A DNA stretch of 64,000 bases. Origin: Dipylidium caninum (Eukaryota; Platyhelminthes; Cestoda; Cyclophyllidea; Dipylidiidae). Shown here piece after piece: positions 25,168 to 36,942 of this stretch. Each line of letters starts with the position of its first letter. Position 1 is the stretch's first letter. Both the position numbers and the translations under genes were made by a program. The notes beneath the pieces were generated by a model, which worked only from the letters and a program-made list of their open reading frames with translations, searched no databases and was not told the origin of the DNA. The stretch lies in NCBI GenBank assembly GCA_017562135.1, contig QEYB01001046.1, positions 2,666,001 to 2,730,000 of the forward strand, given 5' to 3'.

Positions 25168-26731
25168 AATGCGTAGTAAGATATGTTTTTAATTTCTCTG
25201 GAAGGAATAAGTGAAATTAGTTTACTTAGATTGGAAAAGTAACCTTCGGCCACAAGACGCGAAGACTCAAAAAAAATTTAAGTCGTTCGCGGCCGAAATT
25301 TTTAAACAAAGTTCGATAAATTTTATTTGATATTTTGAGAATGCGCTGATTTTTATGCCGCGTTTAAAATACATCCAGTAATTGCAAATCGACAAGTTGT
25401 GGTCAATAATGATCGATCTAATAAATAAATGCAGTTACTTGTGTGACATAATGAAGCAATTCTACCACCATGAACATTTTGAGACTAGAATCATGTCAGT
25501 GAAATTCTTATAATCTAGTCTTCTAAATGTAAATGCATAAGATTCTGTTCAATGTGGCGGTAATTATAGTCATTCTAAGGGGATACCCATTTTATATCGC
25601 GGTCTGGCCCCAATTTAACTCCTTTCCTTCATACTTATCACATTTCTGTCTCACACGGTTCTTAAGTGGAGCCATGGGAAACCGGTAGCACCATATTAAG
25701 TTGTCAATAGTAATATGTCTGATTTGTAGAAGTTTACTCGACCAAAATATTCCTTTGTTGATTTAATGATTGTCGGCCAAAGAAGAATCTGTCTATTCGC
25801 GGCAAATGGTCTATAATCCTCTGAGGCTAAATCAAGTCTTGCATATCGCGCATACGTAGTCAGGATTTCAGTTCCAGATATGTGCAAGGAAATTAATGCC
25901 CTAAGCATCCACGTGCCAACGACCACGTGAAATGAACTCATCATCTTGGCAGCTATTAAGTTTAAGTGTAGTTGTACGGCGTATGATGAACTCTTTTGGG
26001 GGTAAAAAGATTGCTGGCACTCTTATCTCGATAGTCTACTCGCGACAACTTTCCTCATATAATAATAATATAATCTCAACGGTAATTAGAGTTAGGAGCT
26101 TAGGTTTTTAAAATTTTGGATGGATCATATTCTATTCAGTCTTGAGATGTACTGGCGTGCGGAGACGAAATGGAGCAACGTAAACAATCTTGGAAAAGAT
26201 TTTGGCAACGATTTCCCCCGAGTCTTGTGCCAAACCAACCTTTGAGGCTCTGCTGCGTCGTAAAATGTGATAGTAATTAAAAGAAACCTAGGAAGTGGTA
26301 CCTTCTCAGTACGCCGTGATGTCATTTTACGGAATGATTGTGTGGGTAAAAATCCTTATAGTACGGGCCGAATTATTTTATTAAATTAGTATCAGTGCTG
26401 GTATCGATGACCAAATGCACGATGTCAAAAATAATGTAAAACTGGCTGTATTAACACTGGAGACCAAGTTTAAAGATTAAACATAAATATGGGTTGTATA
26501 AATAACAAATTATTTTAAAAAAGAGTTTTAAATCATAAATAAGGAAGGCAATCAATATCTAGATAGATTTAAGCAATTTGGTAAGACAGTTGTTCGTACG
26601 TATCAAGGGATGCATAAAAATACCCAATCATCTTGTTGGCCGTCTTGATAACTCGACCTTGGGGCTTTTGGCGTCCTCTCGCAGCTCCCCTCACTTACTG
26701 CACTTCAACAGCGTACCGAAATAAAGTAATC
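25168..26731. other. AT-rich intergenic region
   Basis: No supported gene. It separates the minus-strand LIM gene from the plus-strand winged-helix gene, so it probably holds both promoters and possibly 5' non-coding exons. Short AAT runs occur near 26060. Confidence 0.55.
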
Positions 26732-28959
26732 ATGGCAGAGGTCTATACGTTAACCCTGATGGAATTGCTTATGCAGACAAATGGAATTTTTTCTTTGGAA
26801 AATGCTTGGCGGCACTTCCTGCTGCATTTTCCTCATACGTGGGATAATTTTTCTGATTTTCAGTCCTTTGTTCACTCTCAGCCCATGCTGTTTGGTGTTC
26901 ACAATAATTATATCTTTCTTAAAGATGGCCAGACAGCTGATTCGACTGCCTATGCCCCGCATGGTTTCAACTCCGCGTACCCTTTCACCCAATTCCATGT
27001 TAGTCCTCTACCGCCACCTCCATCACATCTATTCCAGCCCCAAAACTTCGCTGCCGAGGCGGAGGCTGTGAAATACTTTCAAAGACAAATCACTCGCCGC
27101 TGTGACTCTTGGGTCCCAATCAAGAGTCTTGCGGGCCACCTCTCACAGGCTTCTGCAAACATTCGTGCTGTTGTTGGGCCTCAGTCTGATTTCGTGTACT
27201 TTCTTCTGCGTCATCCACGAATCTTTGAAGTGCAAGGTGATTTAGTTAGCTTGCGCGACGAGGTGAAGCAGAACTATCTGTCCCGTCAGGGCACTCAGGG
27301 ACGTCATAGCAGTGGCAGGAGAAATCGTCCTCTCTCGATGTTCGCTTCTTCAGCCGTCTGGCCCCCTGTTCCGTGTAAAAACGACGTGGGTGACACAGTA
27401 CACTCTTCCCAGTCGGTTCAAAATTTGTCGCAGCATTCCCAGTTTTCGGAGCAACAGGATTCTTCTCAGACTATTTTCATTTCTGTGATCGATTACGCTG
27501 CTGCGATGTGGATGCGGCAGACTATTGAAAGGCTTGGAGGTACGAGCGGTTGTCCAGTTTTGCTAGATGATCTGATGCACGAATTTGTGTCCGCACCCGT
27601 CAATATCCGTAATTCTGTGGGATTGACAAGAATCGAAGTTACAGAATTCCTAGAGAAATTCAGTCAGCTTTTTGAAATCGATCAAACGATGTGTAAAAGT
27701 AAAGTGCTTGATAAAGCAACTACTACATTTGTCATTTCTGATTCCGCCAGTACTAAAACTAATAACGTGGCTCTCACAAACAAAAAGGGAACTGTTTATT
27801 GTGTCTCCAAATCATGGGGCATTATTGATCTGGGCCAACACGAACATGTTTTTTTCGACCGATCTCTGTTCAAGCATGTGGAAAGTTTGACAAAACACTT
27901 TTCGGTGAGTAGTCTGAAAGTTATTACAGTTAACGAATAACCCGTCAATTATTCCGTTTAATTTTTCCTCGACCATTTTTTTCTGACGGCAAACCATCAA
28001 CTCGGTTATTTATTAATGCTTGTTAATAAAAGAACCGAGCGTAGTCAGTAGACTCTTCTCTCACTATCTTGTGTGCCCATGCCAGCATTTTTGATGTGAC
28101 CATCTATGATTTACTTATATGATCTATTCAGTACACAGAATGCGGTCCATAATCCTTTCAGTTAGTTGAGCATTATTCTCGTCGTCAACTTCTTTCAAAC
28201 CATTTTATAAATCTTATTGTTGTTCTTTTGCCCATCCGAATATTCTATCCCCTAGTCCGTATATTTTGTCTCTGTCCAAGCCAAAATAAACGCACCTTGT
28301 TGGCCATCTAGGTGGGTGAAACGCTCTGTTTCAATGCGATTCTGGCGCCAAAAGAATCACGCGCTAAGTGGCGGGCGACACGTGTTTGGAAGGAGACGGA
28401 CACTCTAGCCTTGCGGTTTTCAGAATTGGCCCTGGCTCCTTCATCACAACCACGTGATAACTGTTCATCCTCCACAATTTCTACCACTCCTTCAGAGGGA
28501 AACTCCGATTCGGGTGTCCAAGATGCCACCGTACAGAAACCTTCCTCTTCTCTCGCATCTGCCGAACTCGAAGATTATCTCAACGATCCCGAATTCAACG
28601 TCGTGCGCTTAGACATCGACAATACTGAAAACCTCTTGGCCTTACAGGAACCCGAAGGTCTTGATGATAGTGACGATGAGGATGGCAATATCCACGATGA
28701 AAAAAAAGCCGCAGTCAGCACCGCTAGGGCTCCGAAGTGTTTGTCCTCTGCTGGCATTACCGAAGGTGATCAAAGTGACGACAACACCAGTTCTGACCTA
28801 AACACAATGTCAGATATCCCCAGCATTTCCTCTTGTTTCCCTGCGCCTAATGCGACTGGTAGTTTCGTGTCTTCTGGTACGCAGACATACTTTACGGGTG
28901 ATATCCTAGCCAGGAAGGTTTATCATGAGAGCGTTAATGAGGAACAGCAAAATGATTAG
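26732..28959 (+). CDS. protein with three winged-helix-like repeats and a cold-shock-like domain
   Basis: Two exons, 26732-27904 and 28312-28959, join in phase 0 to 606 aa. The ATG at 26732 (MAEVYTLTLMELLMQ) was chosen because the first repeat starts there; the frame is open further upstream to 26633. Three similar blocks occur at about residues 5-75, 110-185 and 250-320, each ending in a pattern like FSQLFEID, FLLRHPRIFEVQGD or FVHSQPMLFGVHNNYIFLKD. They recall the small winged-helix repeats of Egalitarian-type RNA-binding proteins. Block four, from GTVYCVSKSWGIIDLG to ATRVWKE across the splice site, looks like a cold-shock/S1-like beta domain. The C-terminal 150 residues are acidic and Ser-rich. 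No exonuclease domain is seen, so a role in RNA binding is inference. Confidence 0.8.
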
Positions 28960-31900
28960 TAGAGCATATTGATAACAGTAGACGTCATGCATTTTTGTCT
29001 CATTCTCCCAAAAGGTGTAGAGAATTAAACGGTAAATTGCGAGTTTGTGCCCTCCATCTGATACCATTCTTGAAAAGGCTGTGCATAATCTTAATTATAT
29101 GGAATGTGTTTTCTCTTATCTTATCTTTTTTATACTATTAATAGATAAACTTGTGTCATTATTGCTCTATATTTCCTAATTTATTGCAAATAAAGGTTAT
29201 GCGTAGTTATGTGCAATGATGTACGCTTGCCTCTTTCTTGTCTAAAACTGGAAATTTCACTGCCAGCAGTTCATGCACTCGCATTACTGTGGCGATAAGC
29301 TTTGGTCCCGGGTTTGTAGCAAGCTTTGGTGTGTGGTTAAATGATTCATATTCACAGTGTAGATATTTTCCGCTCTAAGGCGGGGTGTAACATCGGTTGC
29401 TTCGGCTTTCTGTTTGCAGCTCGAAAGCAAAATGAGTTTCGGTAGGACTGCCATTGTGGTACGGAAATCTGACTGCCGGAATCGTATCGTCATGAACGTA
29501 AGCATGAAGTGTAAGTACCGAAGGAGTAAGTAGAATTGCCATTTAGGTGATTCGCGGATGTGTGTTACTCCCGTCTATGTGGATGCTGACTAGTGAGTAC
29601 AATCGTCGTCTCGAAAATCACTGCTTTGGGTTGCTTCGAATGCGACGCTTGACTTACATTCATTGGGAATATTGAAGCGCATAGTGGGAGAGGTGATTAT
29701 CTTCCAAGTCTTCTCACTTGATAGTTCCATCTTGGCAAACACATTACCTCCGATGAGAGGTAATAGGCGCTTGAGAGGTGTTTGAGGTTAATCAAGATGG
29801 GTGCAAAAACGTTGCTGATGGTAAGGAGAGGGCGAATAGGCGCTTAATATTATTTGAATCTTTGACTTCAAGGAAGTCTTCATGAAACTCATTCCGACTC
29901 GCCCTAGAAGAATTAAGGCAAGAAGAGGGGGTGAAGAGGGAACTTCCTCCCTTATAGGATTCTTCATCACGTGTTGCCAGAGTAAAAGAGTCCCCTAAAT
30001 GAGAGAATTTCTGACTTTTAGGTGAATGAAGTCGCGTGCCCAAACTTAATTATGCTTAAGATTGATAGGATTTTAGGCATTATTTCGGGCGCATTTGTCA
30101 ATCTCACATTTTTATGCAAGGGGCACGGCACCCAGAGGTGGTGAAAAACTTTCACGAGGTGTTAATTTTTCATGAAGAGTTTGGTGTCATTCAGTCAGTA
30201 TGACGAGGGGTGACCTTCCCTGAGGTTTTTACCGCTGCACGCCACCCCCTAAATGCGCCTCCGTAGCCAAATAACTTCTACGCTTTTTCGACAGAAAATC
30301 CTTTCACTTTTTGAGCTTACAACGTCTCATTCGAATCATTGTGAGTTCTTTGAATCATTCATCATCGTCAGCATCGAAACAACTGTTGCATTGACACAGT
30401 CAGTGGGCTTGTAGTTTTTATTTTCCCAAGCACGATGCCAAGAATGCCAGTGGTCGGCTTTAACCACCGACTCTTCAATAACTTTATCACACCTTTGTGC
30501 CAATTCCCATTATTAACGCGAGTGGGTATTTGCCTTTTAAACGTTCATTGAACTCTTCTGCACATCATCGAATCCCTGCCAGGCTTCCCGTTGTCGGAAC
30601 CTCTAGTGATTCTGTGCCAGGTAAGTGTTAGTTCCAATCACCCTTTACATGAAGGGAGTCCCCACAGCACGCCTGTTTCACGCCCAGGCGGGGTTTCATG
30701 CCTCAGAGACGTGGGGTTAAAAAGTGGGGCATACACTGCTTGTAGGGATGAGACTCTTCTAGAATTTCATTTCGCCTTGCTTGGAAGCTCCTTTGGCAAG
30801 TGTCATTTCTACCCACTAATGGGCGTCACCCCTAACATTCATCCCCTTCGCAGACCGTTATCCAAGCCTGCATCTATCAAGTTGTCCTCTCCCACGGCCT
30901 CCACGCTTCACTTTACGACGCAATCGAGCAATTACTGTACTTCACTTTGTCGTCTTCAATGGAATAACCACAAAAATCGGCTCATATGCCCCTATCCAGA
31001 AGCCCCTGTGCTTGAATTTGTATATCACAAAGTAGTGTGGGAGGACCAAGTAGTTCTTAGTAATGAAAGCGCAGTGGTTAACTATCTCGTCCACTCGGTG
31101 GCACTGGGCGTCAGGAGCGTTGATACCGCAACAAAAACTGCGTCTGTTCTTCTCGGTAGCCCCCAGAGATGGCAGCAGCGCGTAAATCCGCGGTCGAACG
31201 GAGGAACGCGCCGCGCTCGGCAGTCCCTGCGCCTCGTCTGCGCACAGGCACAGGCCCGTGGAGGCGCGGCGCGGGGCTGGCGCCTGCGCGCGACGGACTT
31301 GCTGGTGGGAATTTTGGGTGAACGAAATTACAGCACTCATAAATTTTCACATAAAATCGTCGCCTGGAATGACAGAAACCGAGAGTCGCCGGGTCCCGCC
31401 AATTGCCGATGTTAATCACCTTGAAAAGCGTATATCCGCATAATGAACGAAACACGGTCGTCGACATCTCTCGTACTAAACGCAAAATTTAATTTGATTG
31501 TCAAGTTTCCCTCAATGTCGATCACCCATTCAACGAGAGAAATGGCCTCAGAGCCACGGCGCAAACGCAGTACAGGGCGATTAATTGCGCAATGCCTGGG
31601 GCGGAGTGGAGACATTTGCGAGGCCACCACTGACCCAGGCGCGTCGCGTAGACCGTGGAGGCAGTGGACTTCGAGTCGTTTGCCACTGCTCCGTTTGCCA
31701 CCTCCTGCGTGGCTCCGGCAACGCCACTCTTGCGTGTGTTCCCACACCAAGTGAAGAGTCACACAGAATGAAGTTGAGTCACTTTCAATTTTAAACCTCT
31801 ACTTCCTCCCAATATTTAATTCGCGTCAAAGTCAGCCTCCTTCTTTCATGTATTCCCGGGGTTACACTTTCTCCCGATAGAGGAGTAGCGTTAGATTCAT

Positions 31901-34900
31901 ACATTGGCACAAGTCGAAGGTATACTTTGTCTCTGCTCCGACTCCGAACGACTGAGTACGTCGTCCGCTCACGTGTGGCGGATGATGTTCGCAGGGGGCT
32001 TTCGTGCGACCCCTTCAAGCCTCCTCCGGGCGGCACACGATGGACACCGGATTTATGAGTCGCCTAGGCCTAGTAAATTCTCCGATGCGAGAAGTTTCGT
32101 CATTAGAGGAGGTCACTTCCACCATCGGTCTATTACTTTTTGCGGAGTCAATTGCAAACACACTGAGTGAATTAATTTATCACTGTTGAGTATACCACAT
32201 ATCAGAGGATGGGAGAGGTCAATGTCACCTCGTTACGGGAAGGGATCAGCTGCATCGCTCTCCGTACTTGTTAACAGGCTCAGGTTGCATTCGGCAAAAT
32301 GCTCAAGCCAGAGGGAGCAGTTGATGTCAGTCGGGCCATGTCTGTTTGGGACAAGATGGAGAGGGGAACATTTAGGCTCAATGAACAATATTTAATGAGA
32401 AACATCGTTTCACCCTCTGTCCCTCCCTCCCTCCCCCGCCGCCGATTACTGCCTGAGGGCTTTTCAGGCCACTGCAGCTGTCAGCTTCCTGCTATAGTCA
32501 AATTCGCGTTGGTTTTGATAAGAAAGAAAGCTCTCTTTGGTGGTTATCGAGCTCGACTGTGATTGCAGTGCGGCTCCGGACACCGAGCAGCCAATGATGT
32601 GACTACGTGGCCCGTTGAAATCGCAGAAACGGTTAACGAATATAGTCAAATGCCCCTTTCTTTTTGAATTACTTAATTTGTCTTATTTGGTACACTAGAA
32701 TTGGGGAGCAGAGAACTGTGAGAACTAAAAAAAGGCACACACCCTTCATCATCGCCAAGGAATTGATGCCCAACGCGAATTCGGTCAATGTTTCAACACT
32801 TGAATAAATGAGTGGAATAAAGCAGCACTGCTGGTGGGAATTTCGGGCGGTCGCTTCCTTCGCCGTTCCCTTATAGAAGGGCACAATATTGTTCAAGCCG
32901 CCCGAGTATGCTTTTACGAGTTTCTCAAAAAAATCGTACTGCCTGGCACTACTGCGGTGCGTGTTGGGAGGGATCAGTGAGAGCACAACGGCCTTGTCTT
33001 GTCGCAATGGCACCCACTGGTGAGTTTTCCACTCTCCCCAGTTGTCGAGCGCCAAACGCCCGAGGCATGCCCTTCTGCCTTCCCTTAAACAGAGTACGCG
33101 CTGCTTTCCTTGCTTCCTCGCCCTCTCTAGAAATTTTCCGCCCAAGATCCCCCAACACGTCTGGCACACCAGCTGTACTGCAATGCCAAAAAATGCGTGC
33201 AGCTGCGAAGAACGGTGGTGAAGTCGTTCTCGGGACGCCGCAGACCGGTGGCCACGCAGTCTTGCGCTGACACACGGGATGCGTGCACCGCGACGCAGAT
33301 CAGCATCTTCCACGATCACCGTCAGCTGCCTTTCGGCGGAATTACGTGCTCCTCCAATTAAAACTACTGCAATTGAGATTCATAATTGAAAATACATCTT
33401 AAGGATCGTTGAGCGCCTCCGATTTGCAATCGCCTTTCTTCAGGCCGGGGTATCTCTTGATTCCGCCGTATACATGTCACCGCCTGGACCGGAGGCGCAG
33501 GGTGAATCAACCGAGTCGCATGATCGCTTCCTGTTGGTGCTGCGATGAACTTTTTTCTGTTTCTTCTTTCCCGCTCCCGAGAAAATGGTGAATTTGACCT
33601 GGCAGGGTAAGCCGGACTCTTCGATTCAGCGGATGGAGAGCTATGGCCAGAGGGAGGTGATCTCGCCTCATTCACACCGCTGCGTCTGAGAAAGGAGGAA
33701 AAGTGACTTTGTGAGGCTGACTAATACGTTTCAAAAAGTTTCATGGGGCTGCGCCAACGCACCCAATTGCGCGGAGAGAGCAAAAGCTCGAAACACCCCG
33801 CAATTTCTACGAATGTTGTCTCTTTCAAAAAAAACTTATTTACCATACGGCACAACCTTCACCACGGCTTCTCGAGTCACCCACGGCATTGGCATTTGGT
33901 CCACTGTCCTATCAGGAGTAGAAATCGAAATGAGAGGGACAAATTACAGAATTAATTAGAGAGTTTTAACAAGCTGAGGTCCACTTACTGGAATTTCCTC
34001 TTAGGAACATCTAGGTTCACTTCCCGAAATCGCTTGTGCGTATTCTGTGCGGCAATAAGTGCACCATGACATTTCCCAGGTCATCTTTTCATGCAAGGGG
34101 ACCGAAATGCCAGAAGGAGGAGGAATTTTAAAGTCAAATTCCTTCGGAATACGCGATGAGCCTCTCTGAAGAGAATTCGAGTTAATCGCTAGATATGCAT
34201 TCTCCGTCTGTTTATAACGAAGACCAGATTTGTCTCAGACCTGGTCTCCAATTCAATAGCCGTCCGACGATGTTCCACTCCATACATCTTCAATTCGTAG
34301 CAATAATTGGCTGACTGAGAGCTGAAGTTCTCAAGAGTATTGCATCCCTCACTTCGGTGGAGGCAGAATGAGGCTGAGAATGTTCGCACGAGCAGAAATG
34401 TGTGCGTTGCATCCTCTTTCATGTTCGACTGAGGAGCTTGCACGACTGAATCACGCCTCTGCGGGATCAACCGGACAATAAACTAGTGCTGAAGGAGGCG
34501 GAAGGCGCGTTCAACAACCCACCAAGACGGAGGTGTTTACCAGTGTTTGGAATTGTGAGCGCTCTGGCGTTGTGCGGGATTCCTCCCACAATGAAAAGCG
34601 AAAATGGTGAAAGGCCCCTTAGAATTGGGCTTAACAGTTGCTATGGTCATGTTGCACCGCGTCCTCCAACACGTAAACAACAAGTCTGACTTTGTTCAGG
34701 CCTTGGCTGTTTTTCTAGCGTCTTCGAAACGCATAAGGAGCATGTAATCAGGTAAGCCTTTAGAAATGAGAGGCAAAATTCCTTGGTATGTTGAATTAAT
34801 TTCCTTATTTTTGGCGATTCTTTCAGAAAAAATAGCCTAGGGCGTGGCAAAGGCATTGGTCTGCGACCTACCAAACACAGTGCCACAATCCTCAGCTACT

Positions 34901-36942
34901 CAGTGGTAAATTTTGCAGGCAGACAAACAAAATCCAAAGCGAAATATGACATTAACCAGAGTCATGCGCACCGCACCCACCTCCTCGCCAAATCCCTATC
35001 TGCATTCTGCCGGACAAAGAATCATTTCACCTCTGCAGCAGATGATATCTCATCTCATCTTACGTCCCTGACCTGGTATTCTATGCTGCAACATCAAAAT
35101 GCCAGCCATCCTTCGTATGGGGCTTGTGTTACGTCAGGGTATAACGGCAAAGATCACAGTTGTTAATTCCTCTGCGAGGGGAAAGCGTGAGATGCCTGGG
35201 TGTCGGCTTAACATGTTAGAGTCTCCTTTGGGAGCGCCATCTGAATGGGTTAAGGCTCCAATCACCAAGAGGGGAGCCCTTTAACGCACTCTCCTCGTAC
35301 CCACTGCCTCGCCCACTGTAACTTAAAATCCTCAGCGAGGAGGGGTCATGCAGCGCTCAATTTTTCCTACACCATAATTGCTCTTATTGAATAAAATGTA
35401 ACATAGAACGGGCGAGGCCCACCATCTGCTCTAACTCCTCTCTTAACCATGCGCAGTTTCCTTTCGTTGCCATAGCATCGGCATTTGCCTCCTTCCTGCC
35501 TAAGACAAGGTCCAGTCGTGACTAACGTCCCGTCTTGTTGGGCGTTGCAATGGCCGGGCTATTATAAAGCTTCCTGCTATGCAAATCATTAACTTACTGC
35601 CGGACCTACTCAGGGGAAGTGCGGCAGAGAGCGGGCATAAAAAGCATCCAGCACCACGTCACCGGAACCGACTTTCCCCTGCAGTCCGCGTCGTGCGACT
35701 AAAGCCCAAATCCAGACGGCTCCTGCAGAGGGCTGCTGGCTGTTGAGACAGTTTCTCGTGGACGCGAAGCCCACTCGAGTTGCCAAGGCAGTTTTACAGC
35801 CATGTTCCCGCGAACTTGTCATTTTAAGGTGGTTTCGGTGAGAAAAGATGGCTATTCGATTCGATCTCCATCTCATTAATGAGTAAGTGCTGTCGAAAAG
35901 CAAGGCCACACTGTCTCCTGCTTTGATGATTTTCATTGAAGCAGTTCCCGTAATTTTTACTCTTGCAGTGCTCAATCTTCGCACCCAACACGTGCACAGG
36001 CTGCTGCACTAACACCTTATCAAGGGGGGTGGGGGGCTTTCGTGGGAACAAGCTTCTTTCACAGTTAAAGGAGAGACTACACTGCAGCTCTAAACGCCTG
36101 CCCACTTTCAACCGACTATTGGCCAAGTCGGCAGTGGCCGTTGCCCTCTGCTCCCCTTCCGTTGTTGAGTGAGTGGATGGTGACGGCAACCTCGGCTTCG
36201 GTCACAAGACTACCTACCGCAGTGGAAAGGGGATCACCCAATTGTCCTAACACATGCCACGCTCTGCCTGCTTGTAGGACCAGCGCCGATGACAGCCTAT
36301 ATGTGGTACGGACAATGCGGGGAGCTCAGACAAATCCATCGAAAAGACACACCAACGTGACAACTTCAGTAATACTTGATGCGCGAATAAGAATGTTGTT
36401 TAAATTTCAAATAGCCCACAACAAGCTTTACGTAGGGGAATCTAATGCGCGGTCACCCGATTTCCCCCGCCTTGATGCGCTCTTCTTTGTTGCCTACTCG
36501 TATTAACTTTCTCCGTATATCGCCGCGTGTACATCTGACGTCCAATTACACGGATGGCTGATGGGAACTTGCGATGCACACCACGAGCAATGAAGGGAGA
36601 AATGACTTCCTAGGAGCGACATCAGTGAACGCGGTATGCCCGACGTTAATCCTTTTCCACACTCTGAACCGACGTTGGAGCCATAAACATGTACGCTTCT
36701 GTAATGAAGAAAAGGGGGTATACTATACCATCACATATCCAAGCGACAAATGTAGGCCAGATAACAAAAAAAATACTGACCAAAGAAGTACCATACAGAA
36801 TGAAAAAAGCCATAGCAAGAAATTTGATTTTTTGGCTCCCGATGTCAATGCGCAGTCACCGAAACCAATGTGTTTTAAATGAACAATAAAACATTAAACA
36901 AAGGTAGCAAAGAAACAATCAATTGAGAGATAAATGTGAAGG
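28960..36942. other. 8-kb gene-poor region
   Basis: No convincing gene. An AATAAA at 29189-29194 may end the preceding gene. Long open frames (30591-31415, 32669-33319, 35610-35984) overlap frames on the other strand, have Arg/Pro/Ser-rich GC-driven composition and no motifs. A CCCTCC-rich tract lies at 32419-32442. Parts, for example 31150-31290, are strongly GC-rich and CpG-containing. Confidence 0.5.

Noticed and set aside
28312..28529. Minus-strand frame antisense to exon 2 of the winged-helix gene
   Set aside because: Shadow of a real exon; splice phase and composition favour the + strand.
30591..31415. 274-codon + frame
   Set aside because: GC-rich stretch with the opposite strand also open (30942-31340); Arg/Ala-rich from base composition, no motif.
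32669..33319. 216-codon minus frame and overlapping frames
   Set aside because: Several frames open on both strands, no recognisable domain; a chance effect of GC-rich DNA is more likely.
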